From Oscillospiraceae bacterium (GTDB taxonomy: Bacteria; Bacillota; Clostridia; Oscillospirales; Oscillospiraceae), in assembly GCA_022846075.1 (NCBI GenBank), contig AP025582.1, positions 2,046,001 to 2,110,000 of the forward strand: DNA of 64,000 bases, written 5' to 3'. Positions 39,689 to 49,155 of the stretch are shown here, piece by piece (the first letter of the stretch is position 1; every line of letters starts with the position of its first letter). The notes beneath the pieces were generated by a model, which worked only from the letters and a program-made list of their open reading frames with translations, did no database searches and had not been told where the DNA came from. The position numbers and the translations under genes are program-made.

Positions 39689-42600
39689 TCACTTCACTAC
39701 CACGTTCTCCGCGCCGAAAATCTCCTTGAGCTCGCCCACCAGGGCCGGATGGAGCTGCCCCGCGGCCCCCAGGCGCTTCTGGGTGTCGGCGCAGTAAAAG
39801 ATGATCTGCTGACTGCCGGGGAACATATTGAGGACCAGCTTGGTCTTGCGCATCCTCGGGTCCCCCGCGCCGGGAATCTTGACATAGACCTTGCTGCCCA
39901 CGCTGGCCGGGGCCTGGGCGGCCGCCGGAGGCGGAGCCGTCCCGTCGGCCTCCCCCAGGGGACGGGCCCGGTCGCACATGAGCTGGGGAGCTTTCTCGTC
40001 CCGGACGGAGAGGCGGCCCTCCACCAGCAGGGCCGAGCCCTCCTTCAGATAGGGCCCGCACTCGGCCAGGGCCCGGGCAAAGACCAGCAGCTCCATGGCG
40101 CCGGTGTCGTCCTCCAGGCCCACGTAGGCCATGAGGGTGTTGTTTTTCGTGGTCTTGGTCTTGGAAGAGCTGACGATGCCAGCCAGCAGCACCCGCTGGC
40201 CGTCCTGATAGGTCTGGGGGCCCTGGGGCTGGTCAAAATCGGCCAGGATGGAGCCGATGGGGGCGGCCTTGTGCTTCTTCACCTGCTCCCGGTACTCGTC
40301 CATGGGGTGGCCTGTGAGGTAGAGGCCGGTGGTGTCCTTCTCCATTTTCATCAATTCATGACGGGAAAATTCAGGAATCTGCGGCAGGGGCACGTCAGGG
40401 GCCTGGCCGGGGCCCTCCTCCCCGCCGCCGAAGAGGTCGTACTGCCCCTCCAGGGTGTTCTTTTTGCTCTTGGCGATGGCGTCCATCACCTGCTCGCTCA
40501 CGGCCAGGAGCTGCGCGCGTCTGGCCCCCAGGCTGTCGAAGGCGCCGCATTTGATGAGGCTCTCCACCACCCGCTTGTTGCAGTCGTTGCCGAACATCCG
40601 GGAACAGAAATCCGGGAAGGAGGCGAAGGGGCCGCTTTTCTCCCGCTCGGCCAACATCTGGAGAGCGAAGCCCCGGCCCACCCCCTTGATGGCGGCGATG
40701 CCGAAGCGCAGCCCCTCCGCCGTGGCGGTGAAGTCGGCCCCGGACTGGTTCACGTCGGGGGGCAGCAGGGCGATGCCGCAGTTCTTGCACTCGCCGATGT
40801 ACTCGGCCACCTTCTCACTGAAATCCAGCACCGAGGTGAGGAGGGCAGCCATGTACTCCTTAGTGTGGTGGCACTTGAACCAGGCGGTCTGGTAGGCCAC
40901 CACGGCGTAAGCCACGGCGTGGGCCTTGTTGAAGGCATAATTAGCAAAGTCGTAGATCTCGTCGTAGATGTCCTGTCCAGTCTGCTCCGGAATCCCGTTG
41001 GCGATGCATCCGGTAATGCCCCGGTCCGGATCGCCGTAAATAAAGGCGTGGCGCTCCTTCTCGATCTCCTTGGCCTTCTTCTTGGAGATGGCCCGGCGCA
41101 CCATATCCGCCTGACCAAGGGTAAAGCCCGCCAGCTTGCGGAAGATCTCGATGACCTGCTCCTGGTAGACGATACAGCCGTAGGTCACCGCCAGGATGGG
41201 CTCCAGGGATGGGTGCTTGTAGCGGATGAGCTTGGGATCCTGCTTGCAGGCGATAAACCGGGGGATGGACTCCATGGGGCCGGGGCGGTAGAGGGCGATG
41301 ATGGCGGTGATGTCCTCGATGTCCTTGGGCTTGAGGCCCACGCAGACGCCGGTCATGCCCGCCGATTCCATCTGGAACACGCCGGAGGTGCGCCCCTCGG
41401 AGAGCATCCGGAAGACCTCGGGATCGCCGTCGGGAATGGACTCCAGGGTAAAGCCGGGGTCGGTCTTCTGCACCAGCTTCACCGCGTCGTCCAGCACTGT
41501 CAGGTTCCGAAGGCCCAGGAAGTCCATCTTGAGGAGGCCCAGCTCTTCCAGCACCGTCATCTGGAACTGGGTGACCACCGACTCGTCGTTTTTCGCCAGG
41601 GGCACGTAGTCGGCCACCGGCAGGCGGGTGATGACCACGCCGGCGGCGTGGGTGGAGGCGTGGCGGGGCATCCCCTCGATGGCCCGGGCGGTGTCGATGA
41701 GGAGCTTCACGTCCTCGTCCTCGCCGTACAGCTCCTTGAGAGGCTTGGAGATCCTCAGGGCTTCATCCAGGGTGATGTGGAGAGTGGTGGGCACCTGCTT
41801 GGCGATCTGGTCCACCCGGTCGTAGGGCATGTTCAGCACCCGGCCCACATCCCGGATGCCGCCCCGGGCGGCCATGGTGCCGAAGGTGACGATTTGGGCC
41901 ACGTGGTCTGCGCCGTACTTTTCCTGGACGTATTCGATGACCTCGCCCCGGCGGCGGATGCAGAAGTCCACGTCGATATCGGGCATGGTGACCCGCTCCG
42001 GGTTCAAAAACCGCTCGAACACCAAGCCGTATTTCATGGGGTCGATCTCGGTGATTGCCATGCAGTAGGCCACCATGGACCCGGCGGCGGAGCCCCGGCC
42101 CGGCCCCACGGGGATGTCGTGGCTTTTGGCGTAGCCGATGAAGTCGGAGACGATGAGGAAGTAGTCCACGAAGCCCATCTGCCGGATGACGCCCATCTCG
42201 TACTCCAGCCGCTCCACGTACTCTTGGGGGCTGTCCGGGTAACGGCGGGCAAAGCCCTGGCGGCAGAGCTTCTCAAAATAGGCGTCCGGGTCGCTCTCCC
42301 CCTCCGGCAGATGGAACTCCGGCAGGTGGTGGACGCCGAACTCGAAGTCCACCTGGCACATGTCGGCAATTTTCTGGGTGTTCTCCAGCGCCTCGGGGTA
42401 CTGGGGGAAGAGAGCGGCCATCTCCGCCTCGCTCTTGACGTAGAACTCCTCGGTCTCGAAGCGCATCCGGCTGGGGTCGTCCTCCACCTTGCCGGTCTGG
42501 ATGCACATCAAAATGTCCTGGGTCCGGGCGTCCTTCTTTTCCAGGTAGTGGGAATCGTTGGTGCACACCAGGGGGATGCCGGTCTCTTCGTGGATACGGG

Positions 42601-43168
42601 CCAGGCCCGCGATGACGGCAGGGTCGTCCTGGAGGCCGTGGTCCTGGAGCTCCAGGTAGTAATTCCCCCGGCCGAAAAGGGCGTCCATCTCCAACGCGTG
42701 GGCCTTGGCCCCCTCGTAGTCGCCGTTTCGGATGCGGCGGGGCAGCTCCCCGGCCAGGCAGGCGGACAGGCACACCAGGCCCTCGTGGCGCTCCCGCAGG
42801 AGGTCCAGGTCGATGCGGGGCTTGATGTAGAAGCCCTCGGTGTAGGACTGGCTCACCATATGGGAGAGGTTGCGGTAGCCCGCCTCGTTCTTGCACAGCA
42901 GGATGAGGTGGCGGGCCGAGCTGTCCAGCTCGTGGACCCGGTCGAACCGGGTGCGGGGGGCCACGTAGACCTCACAGCCGATGATGGGTTTGACGCCCTC
43001 CGCCTTGCAGGCCCGGTAGAAGTCGATGACGCCGTACATGTTGCCGTGGTCAGTAATGGCGACGGCGGTCTGGCCCAGCTCCTTGACCCGCTTGGCCAGC
43101 TTTGGGATGCGGCAGGCCCCGTCCAGAAGGCTGTATTCAGTATGGATATGTAGGTGGGCAAAAGCCAT
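39689..43168 (-). CDS. dnaE: DNA polymerase III alpha subunit (DnaE)
   Basis: 1159-aa replicative polymerase. The N-terminal PHP domain starts MAFAHLHIHTEYSLLDGACR. The polymerase core has the catalytic aspartates in PDIDVDFCIRRRGEVI. Thumb and finger regions, a helix-hairpin-helix and an OB-fold near the C-terminus (RVLLAGIVSSSKTKTTKNN) follow. The length matches DnaE1-type proteins; there is no exonuclease domain, so it is not PolC. GGAGG lies 8 bases before ATG. A 470-bp intergenic mosaic separates it from whiA. Confidence 0.96.
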   Translation of the reverse strand: MAFAHLHIHTEYSLLDGACRIPKLAKRVKELGQTAVAITDHGNMYGVIDFYRACKAEGVKPIIGCEVYVAPRTRFDRVHELDSSARHLILLCKNEAGYRNLSHMVSQSYTEGFYIKPRIDLDLLRERHEGLVCLSACLAGELPRRIRNGDYEGAKAHALEMDALFGRGNYYLELQDHGLQDDPAVIAGLARIHEETGIPLVCTNDSHYLEKKDARTQDILMCIQTGKVEDDPSRMRFETEEFYVKSEAEMAALFPQYPEALENTQKIADMCQVDFEFGVHHLPEFHLPEGESDPDAYFEKLCRQGFARRYPDSPQEYVERLEYEMGVIRQMGFVDYFLIVSDFIGYAKSHDIPVGPGRGSAAGSMVAYCMAITEIDPMKYGLVFERFLNPERVTMPDIDVDFCIRRRGEVIEYVQEKYGADHVAQIVTFGTMAARGGIRDVGRVLNMPYDRVDQIAKQVPTTLHITLDEALRISKPLKELYGEDEDVKLLIDTARAIEGMPRHASTHAAGVVITRLPVADYVPLAKNDESVVTQFQMTVLEELGLLKMDFLGLRNLTVLDDAVKLVQKTDPGFTLESIPDGDPEVFRMLSEGRTSGVFQMESAGMTGVCVGLKPKDIEDITAIIALYRPGPMESIPRFIACKQDPKLIRYKHPSLEPILAVTYGCIVYQEQVIEIFRKLAGFTLGQADMVRRAISKKKAKEIEKERHAFIYGDPDRGITGCIANGIPEQTGQDIYDEIYDFANYAFNKAHAVAYAVVAYQTAWFKCHHTKEYMAALLTSVLDFSEKVAEYIGECKNCGIALLPPDVNQSGADFTATAEGLRFGIAAIKGVGRGFALQMLAEREKSGPFASFPDFCSRMFGNDCNKRVVESLIKCGAFDSLGARRAQLLAVSEQVMDAIAKSKKNTLEGQYDLFGGGEEGPGQAPDVPLPQIPEFSRHELMKMEKDTTGLYLTGHPMDEYREQVKKHKAAPIGSILADFDQPQGPQTYQDGQRVLLAGIVSSSKTKTTKNNTLMAYVGLEDDTGAMELLVFARALAECGPYLKEGSALLVEGRLSVRDEKAPQLMCDRARPLGEADGTAPPPAAAQAPASVGSKVYVKIPGAGDPRMRKTKLVLNMFPGSQQIIFYCADTQKRLGAAGQLHPALVGELKEIFGAENVVVK

Positions 43169-43252
43169 GGTGGGACCTCCTTTTTTCTTTCGTGCGGAGA
43201 TGGCGGGCGGGTGTTTGTGTACTCACTGATTGCACGTCGGGACGTGCGGCCT

Positions 43253-43297
43253 TCTGGGGGATGTTTCTTTTCCCGAGGAAAAGAAACATCCCCCAGA
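43253..43297. repeat. 21-bp perfect hairpin in the dnaE-whiA gap
   Basis: 43253-43273 pairs perfectly with 43277-43297 around the loop CGA. The stem contains T/C-rich and A/G-rich halves and ends with CAGACCCCC. It lies upstream of dnaE and downstream of whiA on the minus strand. It resembles long intergenic hairpins scattered in Oscillospiraceae genomes; a terminator role for the whiA transcript is possible but there is no T run. Confidence 0.7.
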
Positions 43298-43420
43298 CCC
43301 CCAAAGAAAAGTCTCTGGTGCTGACCTGGGCACAGTTTCCCTTTTTAGTAGAAAGTCTACTGCTTGTTGATCGGGGGAAAAGCACGGGAGCGTCTGTCAA
43401 CTTGTGGTTTTTCTGGCACC

Positions 43421-43507
43421 GCTGCCGCTGGCGTGTGCTTGACTTTGCCAAGGGCTCCCCCTCCGGGGGAGCTGACTGAGAGGGGGCTGCCGCTGACGTG
43501 TGCTTGA
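43421..43507. repeat. Direct repeat plus palindrome in the dnaE-whiA gap
   Basis: GCTGCCGCTG-G/A-CGTGTGCTTGA occurs at 43421-43442 and 43486-43507 with one difference. Between them GGGCTCCCCCTCCGGGGGAGC, then TGACTGAGAGGG, forms the type of intergenic element common in this family of genomes. No coding frame spans it. Confidence 0.6.
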
Positions 43508-43521
43508 TTGAGGGTAGGTTC

Positions 43522-43540
43522 GGGCGGATAATATCCGCCC
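43522..43540. repeat. Intergenic palindrome, copy 2
   Basis: Identical 19-mer to that at 1672-1690 (GGGCGGATA, A, TATCCGCCC), again followed by CCTAC. Confirms a dispersed element. Confidence 0.75.
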
Positions 43541-43598
43541 CTACGGGTACGTGGTACCAATCATGTTGTACCACACATAACTCGGGCTTTCCTTGTAG

Positions 43599-43617
43599 GG
43601 GCGGCAATCAGCCGCCC
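43599..43617. repeat. Related palindrome next to the whiA end
   Basis: GGGCGGC (43599-43605), AATCA, GCCGCCC (43611-43617), preceded by TTGTAGG. A variant of the palindrome at 43522 in the opposite orientation; together with the elements upstream it fills the 43169-43639 gap, in which no gene was seen. Confidence 0.6.
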
Positions 43618-43639
43618 GCCCCCGCCCCGTGGGCGGCAA

Positions 43640-44533
43640 CTACATCTCCGCCAGCTCGGAGAGCTTTTTCAGCCGGTGGCTGAGGGAGGATTTGGTGATG
43701 GGCGGCTCGCACAGCGCCGCCAGTTCCGTCAGGGTCAGGTCCGGATTCTCCATCCGGAGCCGGGCCGCCTCCGCCAGCTTGGGGGGGAGCTCGTCCAGCG
43801 GCATCCGCGCCTCCAGACGGCGGATGGCCTCCAGCTGGGCCTGGGCGGCGTCCACCGCCTTGTCCAGGTTGGCCGCGTCGCAGTTCACCCGGCGGTTCAC
43901 GCCCCCCCGCAGGTCCTTCTCCGCCTTGGCGTTCATCAGCTCCATGGCCCCCAGGGGGGCCCCGATGGCGGTGAGGAAGTCGGCGATGTCCTCGCTCCTT
44001 TTGAAATAGGCCATGTGGTTGGCCCCCCGGGCGGCGGATTTGGGGTCGAAGCCCGCCTCTCTCAGGAGGGTCAGCAGTTCCCGGTTCACGGAGTAGTGGG
44101 AGGTGGCCAGCTCCAGATGGTAGCCCTTGGCCGGGTCGGTGACCGAGCCCCCCGCCAGAAAGACGCCCCGGAAGAAGGCGGAGCGGCAGTGCTCCTCCTC
44201 CAGCACCCCGAAATTGATGTGGTGGGCCACCGATGAGCCGGGATCATAGCCAAAGGCGGCGGAGAGAACGGCCAGCTTGTCCGCCGCCGTGATGGAAAAG
44301 ACCCGCTTGCCGCTCCCCGGGTCCGGCAGGCGGTCAAAGGCGATATGGAACCCCTTTTTCAAAAGCAGGGGGAGCCGGGCCGCGAAGTCCGCCGACTCGG
44401 TGACGATCCGGGCCTCCCCCTGGTCGAAGCGGTTGGCGTAGAGCAAAACGCCGTAGCACTCCGCCTGGTCGCAGCACTTGCGGGTGATGGGCAGGCGGCA
44501 GAGCTCCCTTTTGGTCTCGCTGGAAAAGGACAT
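43640..44533 (-). CDS. whiA: Sporulation/division regulator WhiA
   Basis: 297 aa: N-terminal LAGLIDADG-like domain (FRGVFLAGGSVTDPAKGYHL, about 120-150) and C-terminal helix-turn-helix (LTELAALCEPPITKSSLSHR). WhiA binds DNA and affects division and chromosome segregation in Gram-positives. AGGAGG precedes ATG at 44533 by about 8 bases. It is the last gene of the conserved murB-rapZ-yvcK-whiA block, 15 bases after yvcK, supporting the call. Confidence 0.95.
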   Translation of the reverse strand: MSFSSETKRELCRLPITRKCCDQAECYGVLLYANRFDQGEARIVTESADFAARLPLLLKKGFHIAFDRLPDPGSGKRVFSITAADKLAVLSAAFGYDPGSSVAHHINFGVLEEEHCRSAFFRGVFLAGGSVTDPAKGYHLELATSHYSVNRELLTLLREAGFDPKSAARGANHMAYFKRSEDIADFLTAIGAPLGAMELMNAKAEKDLRGGVNRRVNCDAANLDKAVDAAQAQLEAIRRLEARMPLDELPPKLAEAARLRMENPDLTLTELAALCEPPITKSSLSHRLKKLSELAEM

Positions 44534-44548
44534 ATCCGCCCCCTCCTG

Positions 44549-45559
44549 TCAGAATATCTTGGTGTGGGCCCGCTCCTCGTAGAGGTCCATCACCGCCTGG
44601 GCCAAACGCTCGTAGGAGTGGCGGGCGAAGGGGGATTCCTCCGAGGTGAGGGGCCGCTCCACCACGTCCACCCCCAGCCCGTTCACCCGGTCCACGTCGA
44701 TCTCCATGGGTACGGCACCCTCCTCCCGGTAACGCTCCAGAAGGCCGGGGCGGACGGGAGCGGAGTTGGCCAGGCACACGTCCAGCAGGCAGGGCCCGCC
44801 GTGGTCCAGCAGGGCGGAGACGTGGTCGGAGAGGGTCATGCCCTCGGTCTCCCCGTCCTGGGTCATGATGTTGGCGATATACACCTTGGGGGCGCCGGAG
44901 GCGCAGATGGCCCCGGCCACCCCCTCCACCAGCAGGTTGGGAATGACGCTGGTGTAGAGGCTCCCCGGCCCCATCAGGATGAGGTCGGCCCCGGCGATGG
45001 CCTCCAGGGTGGCGGGCAGGGCGGGGGGCCGCCCGGGCAGAAGCTCCACCCGGCGGATGCGGCAGTCCTGGGCCTTCTTGAAGGCGGCGATCTTGGACTC
45101 CCCCACCACCGTGGCCCCGTTCTCAAAGGTGGCCTGGAGGGCCACGTTGGCGTTGGTCACGGGCAGGATGCGGCCGGTGATGGCCAAGACCTGGCTCATC
45201 TTGGCCACCGCCTCGTCAAAGGAGCCGGATATGCCGTTGAGGGCCGCCAGGATCAGGTTGCCGAAGGACTGGCCCGCCAGGCTCCCCTCGGTAAAGCGGT
45301 AGGACAGCAGCTCCTCCATGAGGGGCTCGGTGTTGGCCAGAGCCTCCATGCAGTTGCGGATATCCCCCGGCGGGGGCATCCCCAAGTCGTGGCGGAGCAT
45401 CCCAGAGCCGCCGCCGTCGTCGGCCACGGTGACGATGGCGGTCAGGTTCCGGGTGTGGAGCTTCAGCCCCCGCAGAAGGGTGGACAGCCCGTGCCCCCCG
45501 CCGATGGCCACCACCCGGGGGCCCTGCTCCCAGCGGCGGTCGTTCTTCCCCATCTCCAT
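44549..45559 (-). CDS. yvcK: YvcK/CofD-like (gluconeogenesis factor family)
   Basis: 336 aa with a Rossmann-like UDP-sugar-binding start VVAIGGGHGLSTLLRGLK and VADDGGGSGMLRHDLGMPPP. YvcK binds UDP-GlcNAc and is needed for normal cell shape on gluconeogenic carbon. I start at ATG 45559, which shares a base with the rapZ stop (TGATG); a GTG one codon earlier and an ATG two codons later are alternatives. Neighbours rapZ and whiA are conserved partners. Confidence 0.94.
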   Translation of the reverse strand: MEMGKNDRRWEQGPRVVAIGGGHGLSTLLRGLKLHTRNLTAIVTVADDGGGSGMLRHDLGMPPPGDIRNCMEALANTEPLMEELLSYRFTEGSLAGQSFGNLILAALNGISGSFDEAVAKMSQVLAITGRILPVTNANVALQATFENGATVVGESKIAAFKKAQDCRIRRVELLPGRPPALPATLEAIAGADLILMGPGSLYTSVIPNLLVEGVAGAICASGAPKVYIANIMTQDGETEGMTLSDHVSALLDHGGPCLLDVCLANSAPVRPGLLERYREEGAVPMEIDVDRVNGLGVDVVERPLTSEESPFARHSYERLAQAVMDLYEERAHTKIF

Positions 45560-46422
45560 CACTGGGCCCTCGTCATGTCCCGGTGGTTGTCGGAGGCGTT
45601 ATACCCTTTCTGCCGGATGAAATCCGCCAGGGCCCGGGTCACGGCCACCGAGCGGTGCTGGCCGCCGGTACAGCCCACGGCGATGACCAGGGCGGCCTTT
45701 CCCTCCTCCACGTACTGGGGCAGGAGAAAGCCCATCAGGTTTTCCAGGTGGGCCATAAAGTCCGTGGTCTGCTGATTGCCGAATACGAAGTCAAAGACCG
45801 GCTTGTCCAGCCCCGTCAAATGCCGCAGCTCCGCGATATAGTAAGGGTTGGGCAGAAAGCGCACGTCAAAGACCAGGTCGGCCTCGATAGGGATGCCGTA
45901 CTTGAAGCCAAAGGAGATGACGCTGACGCTCATGGCCTGCTGGGGCCCGCCGGAGCCGAAGAGCCGCAGGATCTCCCCCCGCAGCTTGGCGGTGGAGAGG
46001 GCGGTTGTGTCCACGATGTACTCGGCCCGCTTGCGCACCGGCTCCAGGATGGTGCGCTCCCGGTGGACCGCCTCGTCCAGGGAGCGGCCGTTCTGGGCCA
46101 GAGGGTGGCGGCGGCGGGTCTCCTTGTAGCGCTTGATGATGGTCTCGGAGCCTGCCTCCACGAACAGGATCTTGTAGGCACAGCCCATTTCGGTCAGATC
46201 GGAGAGGGCGGAAAACAACCCGTCGAAGGTCTGTCCGCCCCGGATGTCGCTGACGATGGCCACCCGGTCGTATTTGGCCTGGCCCGCCATGCACAGCTCG
46301 GCGAATCTGGGGATGAGGGGGGCGGGCATATTGTCCACCACAAAATAGCCGATGTCCTCCATAAAAGAGGCCACCTGGCTCTTTCCCGCCCCGGAGAGGC
46401 CGGAGATCAAAATGAATTCCAT
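45559..46422 (-). CDS. rapZ: RapZ/YvcJ nucleotide-binding protein
   Basis: 287 aa with the P-loop GLSGAGKS at residues 8-15 and the RapZ signatures RRRHPL and GCTGGQHRSVAVTRAL. In E. coli RapZ controls the decay of the GlmZ small RNA; Firmicute YvcJ is a GTPase/ATPase of less clear role. AGGAGG lies upstream of ATG at 46422. It is 13 bases after murB and overlaps yvcK. Confidence 0.95.
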   Translation of the reverse strand: MEFILISGLSGAGKSQVASFMEDIGYFVVDNMPAPLIPRFAELCMAGQAKYDRVAIVSDIRGGQTFDGLFSALSDLTEMGCAYKILFVEAGSETIIKRYKETRRRHPLAQNGRSLDEAVHRERTILEPVRKRAEYIVDTTALSTAKLRGEILRLFGSGGPQQAMSVSVISFGFKYGIPIEADLVFDVRFLPNPYYIAELRHLTGLDKPVFDFVFGNQQTTDFMAHLENLMGFLLPQYVEEGKAALVIAVGCTGGQHRSVAVTRALADFIRQKGYNASDNHRDMTRAQ

Positions 46423-46435
46423 AAAATCCCCCCTC

Positions 46436-47377
46436 CTATTCCAAAACGCCCAGCGTCTTGACTTCCAGCTCCAGCGTGACCCCTGTCCGCTCCTTCACCC
46501 GCCGCCGGACCTCCCCGATGAGGGTGAGGATATCGGCGCAGGAGGCGCCCCCGGTGTTCACCACGAACCCCGCGTGCTTTTCCGAGACCTGGGCCCCCCC
46601 CACCCGGAACCCCTTCAGGCCGCACTCCTCAATGAGGGCGGCGGCGAAGTGCCCCTCGGGCCGCTTGAAGGTACTGCCCGCCGAGGGAAGGTCCAAGGGC
46701 TGCTTGGCCTTGCGGCGGCCGGCGAAATCCTCCATCCGGGCGCTGATCTCCTCCCGGTCCCCCTCCGTCAGAGCGAATACCGCCTGGCAAATCAGACTTC
46801 CTCCCCCGGAAAAACGGCTGTGGCGGTAGCGCAAATCGCAGTTGGCCCCGGAATAGACCCGCTTGGTGCCGTCCCGCTCCAGGCACACCACCCGCAGGAG
46901 CACCTGGGCGATCTCCCCCCCGTAGGCCCCGGCGTTCATGGTCACGGCGCCCCCCACGCTGCCGGGGATGCCCTGGGCAAATTCCAGTCCGGTGAGACCG
47001 TGCTCCAGGGCGGCCTTGGACAGCCGGGACAGCAGAGCGGCGGCCCCCGCCTCCAGGCGGGCGTTGGCCCCCGGCTTCTCGGGGGGAATGCAGCGAATCT
47101 CCTCCAGCTCCCCCGCCAGCTTGATCACCAGGCCGTCATACCCGGTGTCGGCCACCAGCAAATTGGAGCCGTTGCCCAGGAAAAAGGGCTCAATCCCCGC
47201 CTCAAAGGCCGTCTTGAGGACCGCCGACGCCTCCCCCAGTGTCTTGGGCAGGGCCATCAGAGCGGCCGGCCCCCCCACCCGGAACGAGGTATGCCGGGCC
47301 ATGGGCTCCCCCCGCCGCGTCTCCAGACCGGGGCAGGCCTCACGCAGCGCTTGTTCCAACGCATCCCATTTATCCAC
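46436..47377 (-). CDS. murB: UDP-N-acetylenolpyruvoylglucosamine reductase (MurB)
   Basis: 313 aa, FAD enzyme making UDP-MurNAc for peptidoglycan. FAD-binding segments LGNGSNLLV and IPGSVGGAVTMNAGAYGGEI are visible. Catalytic serine in AGSTFKRPEGHFA and the C-terminal acid region (SEKHAGFVVN) are as in type II MurB. The start is GTG at 47377 with AGGAGG 8 bases upstream. It begins the murB-rapZ-yvcK-whiA block. Confidence 0.95.
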   Translation of the reverse strand: MDKWDALEQALREACPGLETRRGEPMARHTSFRVGGPAALMALPKTLGEASAVLKTAFEAGIEPFFLGNGSNLLVADTGYDGLVIKLAGELEEIRCIPPEKPGANARLEAGAAALLSRLSKAALEHGLTGLEFAQGIPGSVGGAVTMNAGAYGGEIAQVLLRVVCLERDGTKRVYSGANCDLRYRHSRFSGGGSLICQAVFALTEGDREEISARMEDFAGRRKAKQPLDLPSAGSTFKRPEGHFAAALIEECGLKGFRVGGAQVSEKHAGFVVNTGGASCADILTLIGEVRRRVKERTGVTLELEVKTLGVLE

Positions 47378-47421
47378 GGTATCCCTCCTCTGGGTCAGTG
47401 TATGCCAAAGCGTCTTTGAAC

Positions 47422-49113
47422 TTACAGACTTTTTTTATATTCCTCCGCCCCGTCCAGCAGCTCTCCGGCGCTGTCCAGGGAGGCCTGGGTCACCTGGTCC
47501 CCCGAGGTGAGGCGGGCCAGCTCTGCCTGCCTCCGCCCCCGGTCCAGGGCCTCCACCGCCGTGTAGGTGCGGCCGGCCTTCTCCCCCTTCTCCACCGAGA
47601 AGTGGACGTCGGCCATGGCGGCGATCTGGGGCAGGTGTGTGACGCACAACACCTGCTTGTGCCGGGCCACCTGGGCCAATTTCTGAGCTACCTTCTGGGC
47701 GGCCCGGCCGGAGACACCGGTGTCCACCTCGTCAAAGACCAGGGTGGCCACGTCGTCGTTTTCCGCCAGCACGTTCTTGAGGGCCAGCATGATGCGGGCC
47801 AGCTCGCCTCCCGAGGCGATCTTCTGGATGGGCTTCAGGTCCTCCCCCACGTTGGCGGACATGAGGAAGCGCACCGTGTCCATCCCCTCCCCGTTCAGGC
47901 CAGTCTCCCCCTCCACCGGGGCGAAGGCCACCTGAAAACGGACCTTGGGCATATCCAGCTGGGCCAGCTCCGACTGGATGCGGGTTTGAAGGGCCTCCCC
48001 CGCCGCCTTCCGGGCCTGGGAGAGTGTCTCGGCCCGCTTCCGGGCCTCCTTCAGGGCCTTGGCCCGCTCCCCCTCCAGGCGCAGGAGGGTGTCGTCGGCA
48101 AACTGGATCTCGTCCAGCTCCTTGCGGCACCGCTCCAGATAGTCCAGCATATTCTCCACGGTGGCGCCGTACTTCTTTTTCAGCCGGTAGAGGAGGTCCA
48201 GCCGCCCCTCCAGCTCGTCCAGCTCCCCAGGCTCAAAGTCAAAGCTGCCCCGGATGTCCCGGGCGGTCTCGGCGGCGTCCTGGACCAGACAGCGGCACTC
48301 CGAGAGCTGGGTACGCAGGGCATCCAGCTCACCGCTCACCCCCGCCATTCGCTCCAAGGCCTGCTCCGCCTCCATGAGGAGGGCGGCCGCCCCGGCGCTG
48401 TCCTCGTCCCCGGAGAGGGCGAAGTGGGCCGCCTCGGCGGCCTCGGCCAGATCCGCGGCGTTGCGGAGGAGGTCCCGGCGGGCCTGGAGCTCCTCCTCCT
48501 CCCCCGGCGTGAGCTCCGCCCGCTCCAGCTCGCCGATCTGGTACTGGAGGGTATCCACCTTCCGGGCCTTCTCCGACTTGTCCATTTGCAGGGCCCTCAT
48601 CCGCTCGTCCAGCTCGGCCAGCCGGCCGTAGGCCGCCCGGTAGTCGGCCAGGGGGACCGCCGTGTCCCCAAAGCGGTCCAGGTATTCCAGGTGGCAGCTC
48701 TCGTCCAGCAGTTGTTGGCCGTCGTGCTGGCCATGGACATTCAAAAGCTGTCGGCCCAGGGCCTTGAGCTGGGCCACCGTCACAGGGCGGCCGTTGACCC
48801 GGCACAAATTCTTGCCGTCGGGCAGGATCTCCCGCTGGAGGAGAAGCTCCCCATTCTCGTCGGGGCCGGTTCCGTTCTCGGCAAACCAGGGCAGGGCCTT
48901 CACCTGGGTGAAGGCCCCCGTCACCAGGGCCGACTTGGCCCCCGTGCGGATCAGGTCCCGGCTGGCCCGCTCCCCGGTGACCGCCCCCATGGCGTCCACC
49001 ACGATGGACTTGCCCGCGCCGGTCTCACCGGTGAGGGCGTTGAAGCCCCCGCCGAAGACGATGTCCGCCGACTCGATGACGGCGATATTCTCGATGTGAA
49101 GGACGGAGAGCAT
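47422..49113 (-). CDS. recN: DNA repair protein RecN
   Basis: 563-aa SMC-like ATPase of double-strand break repair. Walker A GETGAGKS lies near residue 35, followed by a long coiled-coil middle (about 150-370). The signature ASGGELARIMLALK and Walker B TLVFDEVDTGVSG close the ATPase head. Two adjacent ATGs exist; the second (49113) has the better 7-base spacing to AAGGAG. It follows argR, the conserved order in Firmicutes. Confidence 0.96.
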   Translation of the reverse strand: MLSVLHIENIAVIESADIVFGGGFNALTGETGAGKSIVVDAMGAVTGERASRDLIRTGAKSALVTGAFTQVKALPWFAENGTGPDENGELLLQREILPDGKNLCRVNGRPVTVAQLKALGRQLLNVHGQHDGQQLLDESCHLEYLDRFGDTAVPLADYRAAYGRLAELDERMRALQMDKSEKARKVDTLQYQIGELERAELTPGEEEELQARRDLLRNAADLAEAAEAAHFALSGDEDSAGAAALLMEAEQALERMAGVSGELDALRTQLSECRCLVQDAAETARDIRGSFDFEPGELDELEGRLDLLYRLKKKYGATVENMLDYLERCRKELDEIQFADDTLLRLEGERAKALKEARKRAETLSQARKAAGEALQTRIQSELAQLDMPKVRFQVAFAPVEGETGLNGEGMDTVRFLMSANVGEDLKPIQKIASGGELARIMLALKNVLAENDDVATLVFDEVDTGVSGRAAQKVAQKLAQVARHKQVLCVTHLPQIAAMADVHFSVEKGEKAGRTYTAVEALDRGRRQAELARLTSGDQVTQASLDSAGELLDGAEEYKKSL

Positions 49114-49155
49114 CATATCACTCCTTACGCACAGATGGCGGGGCCCATCCGGGCC

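Noticed and set aside
39212-43153. A 1313-codon open frame on the plus strand opposite dnaE
   Set aside because: It is the complement of the dnaE codons; it is His/Gly/Val-rich with no domain pattern. Long antisense frames are expected in GC-rich coding DNA.
43169-43639. CRISPR array or hidden gene in the dnaE-whiA gap
   Set aside because: Repeats are few, of different kinds and not evenly spaced; no frame has a ribosome site or protein-like composition.
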